Source: JACIWB01 sp038818725
Lineage (GTDB): Archaea; Thermoplasmatota; E2; UBA202; JdFR-43
Length of the DNA: 36,092 bases
Reading direction: 5' to 3'
Assembly: GCA_038818725.1 (NCBI GenBank)
Contig: JAWAYL010000008.1
Location: forward strand, 1-36,092
Shown here: piece by piece, positions 7,176-14,748 of the stretch
How the letters are laid out: each line of letters begins with the position of its first letter
Position numbering within the stretch: the first letter of the stretch is position 1
Program-made: the position numbers and the translations under genes
Notes under the pieces: model-generated
What the model saw: the letters and a program-made list of their open reading frames with translations, nothing else
Databases searched by the model: none
Told to the model about the DNA's origin: nothing

Positions 7176-8081
7176 ATGATAGAAGTTAAAAATCTCAAGA
7201 AAACATATAACGGGCTTATTGCAGTTAAAAATATCTCATTTGAAGTTAAAAATGGAGAAGTTTTTTCGTTGCTTGGTCCGAATGGAGCGGGGAAAACAAC
7301 AACAATAAAAGCAATACTGGGTTTAATAAAAATTGATGAAGGAGAGATAAGAATAAATGGAATAGATGTTTTTTCAAATGAAAGGGAAGTTAAAAAATTA
7401 GTTGCATATTTGCCAGAAACACCCTCTTTTTATGAGAATTTAACAGCTCTTCAAACCCTTGAATTTTTTGCAGAGTTGCGAGGTGTTGAAAAAAGCAAAT
7501 GCATCGAAATTCTAAAGGAAGTAGGACTTGGCGATGCAATTAACAGGAAAGTTGGAGGCTTCTCAAAGGGCATGATACAACGCCTTGGATTGGCTCAGTG
7601 CATGATGGGCTCTCCTTCTATACTAATTCTTGATGAGCCAACAGGCGGGCTTGATGCGCTGGGAGCATATGAAATAAGAAATAAAATAAGGGAGATGAAA
7701 AAAGAAGGAGTTACTATAATTCTTTCATCTCATATTCTTTCTGAAGTTCAAGAGTTAAGTGATAGAGTTGCAATAATGAATAGAGGAAGTATAATTGCAA
7801 TAGATAGTGTTGAAAAATTGAGTCAAAAGCTGAAAATAAAGCCAAAATTGAAAATAAATGTTTTAAATTTATCTGAGCAAATAATCCAAGTTATAAGGAA
7901 AATAGAGGGAGTGGAAAATGCAAAAATTGAAGGAAATATTATAGAAGTTGAATGCTCTTCTGAAACAAAAGCAAGCGTTATAAATGCAATTGAAAATGCA
8001 GGGGGAAAGATAATTGATTTTAAGACAGTTGAACCAACTCTTGAGGAAATATTTGTAAAAATGGTGAAGGAAAATGAATAA
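7176..8081 (+). CDS. ABC transporter ATP-binding protein (CcmA/ABC-2 type)
   Basis: This 301-aa ATPase subunit has Walker A GPNGAGKT (34-41), the ABC signature GGFSKGM (127-133), Walker B ILILDEP (149-155), the D-loop GGLD and the switch His in SSHILSE. The Q-loop region reads YLPETPSFYENLT, as is usual for the ABC-2 exporter subfamily (NatA/CcmA-like). Residues from about 215 form the small C-terminal domain found in this subfamily. It overlaps the next gene, the membrane partner, by 8 nt. The cargo is unknown; such pairs export drugs, lipids or ions, or assist membrane protein functions. Confidence 0.95.
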   Translation: MIEVKNLKKTYNGLIAVKNISFEVKNGEVFSLLGPNGAGKTTTIKAILGLIKIDEGEIRINGIDVFSNEREVKKLVAYLPETPSFYENLTALQTLEFFAELRGVEKSKCIEILKEVGLGDAINRKVGGFSKGMIQRLGLAQCMMGSPSILILDEPTGGLDALGAYEIRNKIREMKKEGVTIILSSHILSEVQELSDRVAIMNRGSIIAIDSVEKLSQKLKIKPKLKINVLNLSEQIIQVIRKIEGVENAKIEGNIIEVECSSETKASVINAIENAGGKIIDFKTVEPTLEEIFVKMVKENE

Positions 8082-8904
8082 AATTTTAGCAATAGCAAAA
8101 AAAGAATTTATGGATAACTGGAGAAATAAATGGATTATAGCAATTTCAGCAATATTTTTAATTCTAACTTTAGTTATTTCATATTTTACCAAGGGTGAAT
8201 GGCAGAATCTTTCTGCAACAATAGCAAGTATGATGAGTTTTGTTGAAATTTTAATTCCCATACTTGGCTTAATGCTTGGATATGCAACAATTGCAGGAGA
8301 AAAAGAGCGTGGCTCACTTGCAATTCTTTTATCTTATCCTGTTAAAAGATGGGAAGTATTGATAGGAAAATTTTTGGGGCTGAGTTGTGTGATTGCTTCC
8401 TCAATTTTTATTGGCTTTGGATTTGCAGGTGTAATAATAGGAATAAATGTAAGGGATGTTAAATGGCTTGAATATTTTTCATTTATAGGAATATCTATTC
8501 TTTTAGGAATTGTTTATGTAGCAATTTCAATTATGCTTTCCTCCATATTTAAAAGGCGCGCCACCGCAATGGGAGGAGCAATCTTTATATGGTTTCTGTT
8601 TACAATAATATGGGGAATAATCCTCCTAGGATTGCTTATAATTATATATAAATCAAATCCCTTACAAATTTTCAATGAAAATTTTATAGCTCCTGATTGG
8701 TATTATTTTTTAAGTGCTTTAAATCCGGTAAGTGCTTTTGAAAGTATAGTATATTTGAATGTTACACCTATAAGGGAGGGAATTCCTATAAAAATTAATT
8801 ATCCTTCTTTTTACAACAATTACTTTCTTTTTTCAATGCTTTTTATTTGGATAATAATTTCTCTTGCAATAGCATATCTATTTTTTAAGAATAAAGATAT
8901 TTAG
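8074..8904 (+). CDS. ABC-2 type membrane permease
   Basis: This 276-aa integral membrane protein has six hydrophobic segments, at about residues 18-42, 50-75, 95-118, 130-155, 165-192 and 248-272. After the second helix comes the family element GEKERGSLAILLSYPVKR, seen in NosY/ABC-2 permeases, which probably contacts the ATPase. It is translationally coupled to the ATPase gene by an 8-nt overlap, so the two form one exporter. An extracellular loop of about 50 residues precedes the last helix. Its 3' end overlaps the convergent prs gene by 20 nt. The substrate is not predictable. Confidence 0.9.
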   Translation: MNKILAIAKKEFMDNWRNKWIIAISAIFLILTLVISYFTKGEWQNLSATIASMMSFVEILIPILGLMLGYATIAGEKERGSLAILLSYPVKRWEVLIGKFLGLSCVIASSIFIGFGFAGVIIGINVRDVKWLEYFSFIGISILLGIVYVAISIMLSSIFKRRATAMGGAIFIWFLFTIIWGIILLGLLIIIYKSNPLQIFNENFIAPDWYYFLSALNPVSAFESIVYLNVTPIREGIPIKINYPSFYNNYFLFSMLFIWIIISLAIAYLFFKNKDI

Positions 8905-9727
8905 AAATTTCATCCGCAACACTTACCTTGCTATATTTTGTCTCTATTGTATCAGTTGATACAATTTCGTTGCATCCTGCCTCTAAAATCTTTTTATCTG
9001 CGTTATTTATAAAAAGACCATGAATGCATGCGGTATAAATTTCTTTTGCTCCCTGTTTTTTTAAAATTTCAACGGCTTTTTTCATTGTTCCACCAGTAGA
9101 GATTATATCATCCAAAATTAGAGCTCTTTTTCCCTCCACATTCATATCTTTCAATTCCATAATTACTTCATCACTACTTATTCTTTCTTTTTTGAAATAA
9201 TTATATTCACAATTCAGAATTTCTGCGGATTTTTTAGCCATTTCAATTGCTCCTTCATCTGGTGAAATTATTGCATCTATTTTTTTATTAAAATATTTTA
9301 CAAGCAAGGGAGTTGCATCGCAAATATTTACTTCTATATCAAAAAAATTTTTTATATGCTCTTTATGAGGATTTATTAAAATTACTCTATCTGCACTTTC
9401 TTCAATTAATTTTGCAATTTTCATTGCACTAATTGCTTCTCCTTTTTCAAATATTTTATCCTGCCTCCCGTAGCCATAATAAGGAATAACAACATCTATT
9501 CTTTTCGCAAATCTGCTGACTGCATCTTGAATTAAAAAAAGCTCAATTATATTTTCATCTGGATATGTATTTTGAATTATTATTGCATGCTCAAATTCAC
9601 CATCTATTCTAACATAGCATTCTCCATCTGGAAATCTTTTCAAAATAATTTTTGCCATCTCAACATTTAATTTTTCAGAAATTCTTTTAGCAAGATTTTT
9701 TGAAGATGAGCCAGCAACTATTTTCAT
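8885..9727 (-). CDS. prs: Ribose-phosphate pyrophosphokinase (PRPP synthetase)
   Basis: This 280-aa cytoplasmic enzyme makes PRPP from ribose 5-phosphate and ATP for nucleotide synthesis. The PRPP-binding loop DDIISTGGTM is near residues 205-214. The N-terminal half has the FPDGECYVRI element and the flexible-loop region PYYGYGRQDKIF typical of the family. It is shorter than bacterial Prs (about 315 aa), as is common in archaea. A TATA-like AAAATATATTTTA lies just upstream, so it probably has its own promoter although it follows lplA-lplB. It supplies PRPP upstream of the purine genes at 14749-16123. Confidence 0.95.
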   Translation of the reverse strand: MKIVAGSSSKNLAKRISEKLNVEMAKIILKRFPDGECYVRIDGEFEHAIIIQNTYPDENIIELFLIQDAVSRFAKRIDVVIPYYGYGRQDKIFEKGEAISAMKIAKLIEESADRVILINPHKEHIKNFFDIEVNICDATPLLVKYFNKKIDAIISPDEGAIEMAKKSAEILNCEYNYFKKERISSDEVIMELKDMNVEGKRALILDDIISTGGTMKKAVEILKKQGAKEIYTACIHGLFINNADKKILEAGCNEIVSTDTIETKYSKVSVADEISKYLYS

Positions 9728-9754
9728 GAAAAGAAATGTAAAATATATTTTTAT

Positions 9755-10039
9755 TTATTTTGCATCAATTATTGCCTTTAAAAAATCTTCTATAGTTGCT
9801 CCTATAATTTCTAATCCTGAAAAATTTTCATATAATATCTTTTTTATTTCCTCTTCTTCATACCTTATTCCTTTCATCTTTTTTTCAATTTCCTCAATTT
9901 TTTCCTCTGGATAAATAAAAAAGTCTCCATGAAATTTTATATCTTCAATTGTTGAATTTTTTAATACTATTCTGCATTTAATAAGCTTTCCATTTTTTAC
10001 CTTTAATTCACCTCTTAAAATTCCATTCCTTGCTTGCAT
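9755..10039 (-). CDS. lplB: Lipoate-protein ligase accessory (C-terminal) domain protein
   Basis: This 94-aa small protein corresponds to the C-terminal accessory domain of lipoate ligase, which in Thermoplasma acidophilum is a separate polypeptide needed for lipoate adenylation. The features seen are ARNGILRGELKVKNG at the start, FHGDFFIYPEE in the middle and an ITGATIEDF-like end (IIGATIEDFLKAI). A strong GGAGG lies about 9 nt upstream of its ATG. The gene starts 32 nt inside the 3' end of lplA in another frame, so the two are translationally linked. Confidence 0.85.
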   Translation of the reverse strand: MQARNGILRGELKVKNGKLIKCRIVLKNSTIEDIKFHGDFFIYPEEKIEEIEKKMKGIRYEEEEIKKILYENFSGLEIIGATIEDFLKAIIDAK

Positions 10040-10745
10040 ATTTTTCCTCCAAAATTTTTGCCAAATTTATTTCTTCTTCATCTAAATCCTCCTTATAAAA
10101 ATCTATTTTCATGTTTTCAGCAAATCCATCAATTATTGCATTTATGATTTTTTCATTGCTTATTTTTCCAATTTCTTTTTCTATAGAAGTCACTCTCTCC
10201 TCAACTCTTTTAATTTCCTTATCCCTTATTTTTTCCTCGCTTACCTTAAGTAAAGAAAACATTTTTTCAATGTTTACCCTTACTAATATCGTTCCATGTT
10301 GAAGAACATTTCCTCCTCTTTTTGTCTGCGCGCTTCCTGAAATTTTCCTTCCATTCACAACTATATCATTTATTCCAGATAAATTCGCCTCTATCCCTAT
10401 TTTCCTCAAACCATTTGCAATCGAAGAGCATATAAATTTATAGGCATCTAAAGTTTTCTCTGGCAAAAAATGGAGTGGTGAAACAAAAGAATAAGTTATT
10501 TCCCCCTCACTATCATGATAAACCGCCCCCCCGCCGGTTATGCGGCGCACCACATCAACGCGTTGCTTTTTGCATTCTTCAAGATTTACCTCTTCTTCTA
10601 TACTCTGGAAATATCCTATTGAAATTGCAGATGGATTCCATTTATAAAGGCGGAGGGTGGGTTTGGCGTTCATAAGAATTGCTTCGTCTATTGCCATATT
10701 TGAGAAAGCATTTCTATGCTTATCTAATATTAATCTGAAATCCAT
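10008..10745 (-). CDS. lplA: Lipoate-protein ligase A catalytic domain
   Basis: This 245-aa ligase attaches lipoate (or octanoate) to E2/GcvH lysines through lipoyl-AMP. It has the BPL/LplA-fold motif RRITGGGAVYHD (67-78), the lipoyl-AMP lysine motif GRKISGSAQ (K134) and LQHGTIL (148-154). The C-terminal accessory domain is missing from this chain and is supplied by the overlapping lplB, as in Thermoplasma. No 2-oxoacid dehydrogenase or glycine-cleavage gene is in the window. It is divergent from thioredoxin, with which it shares a 46-bp intergenic region and apparently one TATA box. Confidence 0.93.
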   Translation of the reverse strand: MDFRLILDKHRNAFSNMAIDEAILMNAKPTLRLYKWNPSAISIGYFQSIEEEVNLEECKKQRVDVVRRITGGGAVYHDSEGEITYSFVSPLHFLPEKTLDAYKFICSSIANGLRKIGIEANLSGINDIVVNGRKISGSAQTKRGGNVLQHGTILVRVNIEKMFSLLKVSEEKIRDKEIKRVEERVTSIEKEIGKISNEKIINAIIDGFAENMKIDFYKEDLDEEEINLAKILEEKYASKEWNFKR

Positions 10746-10762
10746 GCCTTAATTTATTATGG

Positions 10763-10773
10763 TTTTATATATT
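10763..10773. promoter_or_regulatory. Single TATA-like element between divergent lplA and thioredoxin
   Basis: TTTTATATATT is centred at 10768, the midpoint between the ATG of lplA (10745, minus) and the ATG of thioredoxin (10792, plus), about 24 nt from each. No second TATA-like element at suitable spacing is visible for either gene. Confidence 0.5.
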
Positions 10774-10791
10774 CCTTTTGTTTTTATTAGC

Positions 10792-11178
10792 ATGAGTGAA
10801 TTAGATGAAATAAGAAAAAAAATTATGAGAGATATTTTAAAAGAGAAAAAAGATGTCATAGATAAACCTATTACTCTTACAGATAAAAATTTTGATGAAA
10901 TTATAAAAAAATATTCTATGGTGGTTGTTGACTTCTGGGCTCCATGGTGTGGGCCTTGTAAGTTCTTTTCTCCAATTTTTGAGGAAGTTGCAAGAGAAAT
11001 GAAAGGAAAAGTTATTTTTGGAAAAGTAAATACTGATGAAAATGAAAAATTATGTGAGAGATTTGGCATAATGAGCATTCCAACGATTCTTATTTTTAAA
11101 AATGGGGAAATTGTAGATAGAAATATTGGAGCAATGCCAGCAGATATGCTAAGGGAATGGATAGAGAAAAATCTATAA
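10792..11178 (+). CDS. Thioredoxin
   Basis: This 128-aa thioredoxin-fold disulfide reductase has the active site WCGPC (C53, C56) in VVVDFWAPWCGPCK and the cis-Pro motif SIPTILIF. Residues 1-27 form a charged helical extension ahead of the core domain. I choose the ATG at 10792 because it is 24 nt from the TATA element; an upstream ATG at 10759 would lie upstream of the TATA centre. It is cytoplasmic, as no signal peptide is present. It may maintain cytosolic thiols, including dihydrolipoyl groups, though a link with the divergent lipoate ligase is only suggested by position. Confidence 0.95.
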   Translation: MSELDEIRKKIMRDILKEKKDVIDKPITLTDKNFDEIIKKYSMVVVDFWAPWCGPCKFFSPIFEEVAREMKGKVIFGKVNTDENEKLCERFGIMSIPTILIFKNGEIVDRNIGAMPADMLREWIEKNL

Positions 11179-11766
11179 TCTCTTAAAAATTAAATATATA
11201 ATCACTAATCCTAAGAATATTGCGAATATTCCAATTGAGATAAAAAATGGATTAATATTTTTTTCAATTTCCTGAAATTCTATAAGGAGAGAATCATTCA
11301 ATTTTGGTTTATAAAGGCAATAATATGTAGAATTTTCATATTTAAGAGGTATATTCCCTCTTAAAAAATCATCTGATATTATTTTCAACTCAATTTCATC
11401 TGTCGGGTAAATTATCTTTTTTTCAAATTTTTTATTTATGAAATAATGCAATATAACAGTTAAATTCTTCCCAGCTGCCAAGGTTGCATCAAAATCCTTT
11501 AGAGAAATCTCAATTGAGTTGTTTTTTACTTCATAGTTAATTCTTTTTTCTTCAATTGATACCTCTATATTTGTTGAAAAAGCCCATATTGTTAAATTTT
11601 CTTTATAATCTTTCTTCCCTATATTCTTAAAATTTATTTTCTCAAAAACTTCTCTCTCTTTTATTAAAATTTCATCCTTTCCAATCACTATATTTTCAAT
11701 TTCTTTTTCGTCTGCCAAACTAATTGAGACAAATATTACACAAAGCAGGCAAATTATTTTTTTCAT
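11173..11766 (-). CDS. Secreted, C-terminally membrane-anchored protein of unknown function
   Basis: This 197-aa protein starts with a signal peptide (hydrophobic residues 3-17, ending ...ISLADE). It continues as a beta-rich extracellular region and ends in a transmembrane helix at about 172-193 followed by KRL. The topology is outside with a C-terminal anchor. Several N-glycosylation sequons are present (NLT, NNS, NLT, NST, NDS). The alternating beta pattern is reminiscent of an Ig-like or transglutaminase-associated beta sandwich, but I cannot name a family. It follows the PAP2-like gene with 23 nt between them and has its own AT-rich promoter-like stretch. It overlaps thioredoxin tail to tail by 6 nt. 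Confidence 0.75.
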   Translation of the reverse strand: MKKIICLLCVIFVSISLADEKEIENIVIGKDEILIKEREVFEKINFKNIGKKDYKENLTIWAFSTNIEVSIEEKRINYEVKNNSIEISLKDFDATLAAGKNLTVILHYFINKKFEKKIIYPTDEIELKIISDDFLRGNIPLKYENSTYYCLYKPKLNDSLLIEFQEIEKNINPFFISIGIFAIFLGLVIIYLIFKRL

Positions 11767-11789
11767 TATCTTATAAAATTTTTATAAAT

Positions 11790-12593
11790 TTAAAATTTTC
11801 CTATAATTTTATCAAATAATTCACAAACTTTTTCATTTGTTGCAATAAAATAGGATGCAACGGCAAGAATAAAGCCAGAAAAAATATCCATTAGCCAATG
11901 AATTCCAAGATATAGAATAACAAATGGCATAAAAATTGTTGTAAGAAATACAAAAATTTTATATCTTCTCATATCTGGATGAGATAGATTAACAAGGAAA
12001 ATAGAGACAAGAACGCTTATATGTCCGCTAGGAAAGTTATCAGTTAGCCTATCAACAAGTAAAACAAGAGACATATATTGCTCATTTGAATAAAGCAATG
12101 GCTTTACATCGGGATATGAAGATGTCACACTTACATTAAAAAAGAGATAAAAGGGAATAAGCACTAGATAGTTTATAAGGATTGCATATGTCGATATTTT
12201 TGCAAATTTTTTTTCACCTCTTAAGATAAAAATAATCGGTGTGAAAATAATTACATACATAAATGAAATTAGATAAAATATAGAAACAAAATGAATGAAT
12301 ATCTGGTTTTTTATTGAATTTTGTAAGAAAATTATAAAATTTGTACCCTCAATTTCATATATTACAGGTGTAAAATCATGTCCAAATGAAAAGTTATCTT
12401 GCAGTATATTCTCAATTTTTATCATAACCATAACTAATATAAGTATAAGAAAATAGCCTTTGCAATTTTTAACTCTTTGAAAGCATGTTCTTCTTGATAT
12501 CTTTTTTCCCTCATCAAATATAAACATTCCGGCTATCATTAAAATTATTAGTAGAGGGATATACCATAGCAAAGCTTTTATTAAGATAAGCAT
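11790..12593 (-). CDS. PAP2-superfamily membrane phosphatase-like protein
   Basis: This 267-aa membrane protein has about six hydrophobic helices. It carries two of the three phosphatidic-acid-phosphatase motifs: FPSGH (187-191) and the IHWLMD motif (231-236), giving catalytic H191 and H232 with D236. The first motif (Lys...Arg-Pro) is not evident, as in the inositol-phosphorylceramide-synthase-like PAP2 subgroup. It probably acts on lipid or isoprenoid phosphates at the outer membrane face. A TATA-like TTTATATAAT at about 12616-12625 lies 25-28 nt upstream of its ATG. The substrate is unknown. Confidence 0.85.
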   Translation of the reverse strand: MLILIKALLWYIPLLIILMIAGMFIFDEGKKISRRTCFQRVKNCKGYFLILILVMVMIKIENILQDNFSFGHDFTPVIYEIEGTNFIIFLQNSIKNQIFIHFVSIFYLISFMYVIIFTPIIFILRGEKKFAKISTYAILINYLVLIPFYLFFNVSVTSSYPDVKPLLYSNEQYMSLVLLVDRLTDNFPSGHISVLVSIFLVNLSHPDMRRYKIFVFLTTIFMPFVILYLGIHWLMDIFSGFILAVASYFIATNEKVCELFDKIIGKF

Positions 12594-12670
12594 TTAAATC
12601 TTAAGTAATCAAAAAATTATATAAAATTCTTTTTAAATATTCATCCCTGAAAATATCGAAGGGTTTAAAT

Positions 12671-12696
12671 CCTCCTATTACATATCTATAAGGAGG
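12671..12696 (+). promoter_or_regulatory. Shine-Dalgarno with complementary upstream hexamer
   Basis: AGGAGG at 12691-12696 is a full Shine-Dalgarno sequence 8 nt before the ATG at 12705. CCTCCT at 12671-12676 is its exact complement with a 14-nt spacer, so a leader hairpin could mask the ribosome site if transcription starts upstream of 12671. Confidence 0.45.
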
Positions 12697-12704
12697 CGAT
12701 AAAA

Positions 12705-12908
12705 ATGGCCTACGAATATGTAAGCAAGAAAAACAACAAAAAATACACACTTTATACAAGAGATGTTACACTGAAAGGGGGGAAAAAACAAACAATATAC
12801 TTCTTTAGCGCGGGAAAACCAAAGAGCGGTAAACCATGCGACATGCCCCCCGGCTACAAAGTAGTAGAAAATCCGAGAACTGGCTTACCATTCTTGAAGA
12901 AGAAATAA
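12705..12908 (+). CDS. Small conserved basic protein, 67 aa
   Basis: This 67-aa soluble basic protein has the visible pattern YVSKKNNKKYTLYTRDVTLK, then a short GGKKQTIYFF strand, and ends in PPGYKVVENPRTGLPFLKKK. I recall similar short uncharacterised proteins in both archaea and bacteria that share the G-Y-x-V-V-x-N-x-R-T-G-L-P ending, but no function is known to me. It has a strong Shine-Dalgarno, unlike most first genes in this window, which appear leaderless. This suggests high or controlled expression. It is convergent with the UPF0147 gene across a 14-nt gap. Confidence 0.85.
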   Translation: MAYEYVSKKNNKKYTLYTRDVTLKGGKKQTIYFFSAGKPKSGKPCDMPPGYKVVENPRTGLPFLKKK

Positions 12909-12922
12909 ACCTCTTCCCCTTT

Positions 12923-13186
12923 TTATTTTATTTTTGCTGAAATACTTTCAAGAGCACCCATTATATTCCAGATAGCGGTTCTTCCATGAATTGGAGTGTT
13001 TGGGTCATTAGCCACTTCATCCAACACAGAGATAGCTGATGCTATTTTCACATCTAAGCTTTCATCTTTTCTATTGAGAATATCTATTGCTTCTTTCGCA
13101 CCCCTCCTAACATTTCTTGGCACAGAAATATCTTCTGAGAGTTCTTCGAGCATTCTATAAACATTTTTTAATTCATCGATTTTCAT
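12923..13186 (-). CDS. UPF0147 family protein
   Basis: This 87-aa all-helical protein belongs to the archaea-specific UPF0147 family. The markers are SVPRNVRRGAKEAIDIL, then the segment ISVLDEVANDPNTP followed by HGRTAIWNI. The ATG at 13186 is chosen over one at 13216 because GGTGAT lies just upstream of it and the extra ten residues are atypical. TTTATAAATG at about 13212-13221 may be its TATA box. The biochemical role is unknown. It is divergent from the caspase-like gene. Confidence 0.9.
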   Translation of the reverse strand: MKIDELKNVYRMLEELSEDISVPRNVRRGAKEAIDILNRKDESLDVKIASAISVLDEVANDPNTPIHGRTAIWNIMGALESISAKIK

Positions 13187-13276
13187 GTTATCACCGCAAC
13201 TATTGTAATAAAACATTTATAAAAAATTTTTGGGAAAAATATTTAAATAGGTTTCTAATTAAATTCTGGTGATATA

Positions 13277-14137
13277 ATGAAGAAATTATTTCCTATAATT
13301 CTGGTGGGGCTTATGCTATGTATTAGCTTGGCTTACAGCGAAAAAAATAACGATGCAATTAAACCAAGAATATATGTAGAGAATAGAAAAATTGTTCCAC
13401 TATACACTGAAAATGGGGTTTTATGGAGTATAAATGATGGAGTTGGTGATAAAATTGCAAAGGTAGAAAATCCATCATCAACAGATATAACACCAAAAGC
13501 TGGCGATGGTATGGTAGAAAAATGGGCTCTATGCATAGGAATAGCTGATTATGAAGGAACACAAAATGATTTGCAATATTGTGATGATGATGCTATTGAT
13601 TGGAAAAATTTCTTGGAAGGGAAGGGTTATACAGTAACGATACTTTTGGATGCACAGGCAACAGCAAGTAATATAGATAATGCGATAAATCAACTTCTTG
13701 CAAATGAAGATGGAGATGACTATGTAGTATTTACATATTCTGGACATGGAACAAGATATGGAAGATATGGTTCATGCATAATTTCACATGACATGTATTT
13801 AATGACAAATAGCTGGTTTGTATCAAAATTCAGCAATGCTGACTCAATCCATATATACTTTACATTTGATGCTTGTCAGATAGGAGATTTCCAGAAGGCA
13901 GTTATAACAAACAGGCTGGGAGCGTTTGCGAGCAACAAGCTATATTCATATGATGGCGATGCAACAATGAAAAATGGAGTATTTACATATTACCAGATGG
14001 AGGGATGGAATCTATACACTACTTTTGAGCAGGATTCAGCATATGCAGTGCAGAAAATGAAGGAATGGGCGAAGAAATATGCAATAAGAGTAGATCCATT
14101 CTATGTAGATAAATTCACTGGATACATGTATCCATAA
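13277..14137 (+). CDS. Secreted caspase-like (clan CD, C14) peptidase
   Basis: This 286-aa protein has a signal peptide (about residues 1-20), a linker of about 60 residues, then a caspase/metacaspase-fold domain from about residue 80. The catalytic pair is H157 in YSGHGT and C200 in FDACQIGD. The N-terminal strand ALCIGIADYEG followed by the Asp cluster YCDDDA (101-106) is typical of C14 proteins. No transmembrane anchor is seen, so it is probably released or loosely held outside the cell. A TATA-like AAATATTTAAAT (about 13238-13249) and GGTGAT precede the start. No inhibitor or substrate gene is adjacent. Possible roles are surface protein processing or extracellular degradation. It overlaps mptE by 23 nt. 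Confidence 0.88.
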   Translation: MKKLFPIILVGLMLCISLAYSEKNNDAIKPRIYVENRKIVPLYTENGVLWSINDGVGDKIAKVENPSSTDITPKAGDGMVEKWALCIGIADYEGTQNDLQYCDDDAIDWKNFLEGKGYTVTILLDAQATASNIDNAINQLLANEDGDDYVVFTYSGHGTRYGRYGSCIISHDMYLMTNSWFVSKFSNADSIHIYFTFDACQIGDFQKAVITNRLGAFASNKLYSYDGDATMKNGVFTYYQMEGWNLYTTFEQDSAYAVQKMKEWAKKYAIRVDPFYVDKFTGYMYP

Positions 14138-14747
14138 TTTTCTTAGCCCATTCTAACTTTTTTCTTTTAATTTCTAAATTTTTTCCCTCTTTTTTAATTG
14201 GATTTGAGAAATCAAAACCAACTAAATTTATTTTCTTTGCTTTGAAGTGTTTTGCAATACAATATGCTCTATCTCCATCTGTAAATCCACCAAAATTATA
14301 TATGGCATCAAAAGGTTTTGATTGAGTTGTTATCATTATATCTCCTTTAAATTTTCCTAGATATTTCTTTAATAGCCCTATATTATCTCCATGAGCATGG
14401 ACTATTACTAAGCTTCCTTTTTCATTTGTCTTTAATATATCTTCAACTTCTCCATCCAAATCAGTTGTTATTATATCTGGAAAAATTCCCTTTTTTATTA
14501 AAAAGGATGTCGTTTCATCTGCAGAAATTATAACCCCTTCTATTTTTTCAATATCTTTTTCAGAAATTGCTGCTCCACAAATAGTTACAATTTTTCCTTC
14601 AATAATATTTTTTAAATAATTTTCATCAACCTTCCTATTTAAAGATAATTTTTTTGCAATTTTAGCTGATTCTTCGTCTTTTTTCTTGCTATAGCCAAAA
14701 TCTCTTAAAATTTCTTCATATATTTTCTTCCATTCCTTCCATTCCAT
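14115..14747 (-). CDS. mptE: 6-hydroxymethyl-7,8-dihydropterin diphosphokinase (MptE-type)
   Basis: This 210-aa archaeal pterin diphosphokinase of the DUF115 fold makes 6-hydroxymethyl-dihydropterin diphosphate for (methano)pterin or folate-type cofactors. The visible motifs are ICGAAISEKD (GAG-type loop), ADETTSFLI, DIITTDLDGE, VIVHAHGDN and FGGFTDGDRA, which is the family's characteristic succession. It starts 1 nt after the guaAb stop codon, as the third gene of purE-guaAb-mptE. Its pathway starts from GTP, so the operon links purine and pterin synthesis. Confidence 0.92.
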   Translation of the reverse strand: MEWKEWKKIYEEILRDFGYSKKKDEESAKIAKKLSLNRKVDENYLKNIIEGKIVTICGAAISEKDIEKIEGVIISADETTSFLIKKGIFPDIITTDLDGEVEDILKTNEKGSLVIVHAHGDNIGLLKKYLGKFKGDIMITTQSKPFDAIYNFGGFTDGDRAYCIAKHFKAKKINLVGFDFSNPIKKEGKNLEIKRKKLEWAKKIMDTCIQ

Positions 14748-14748
14748 C

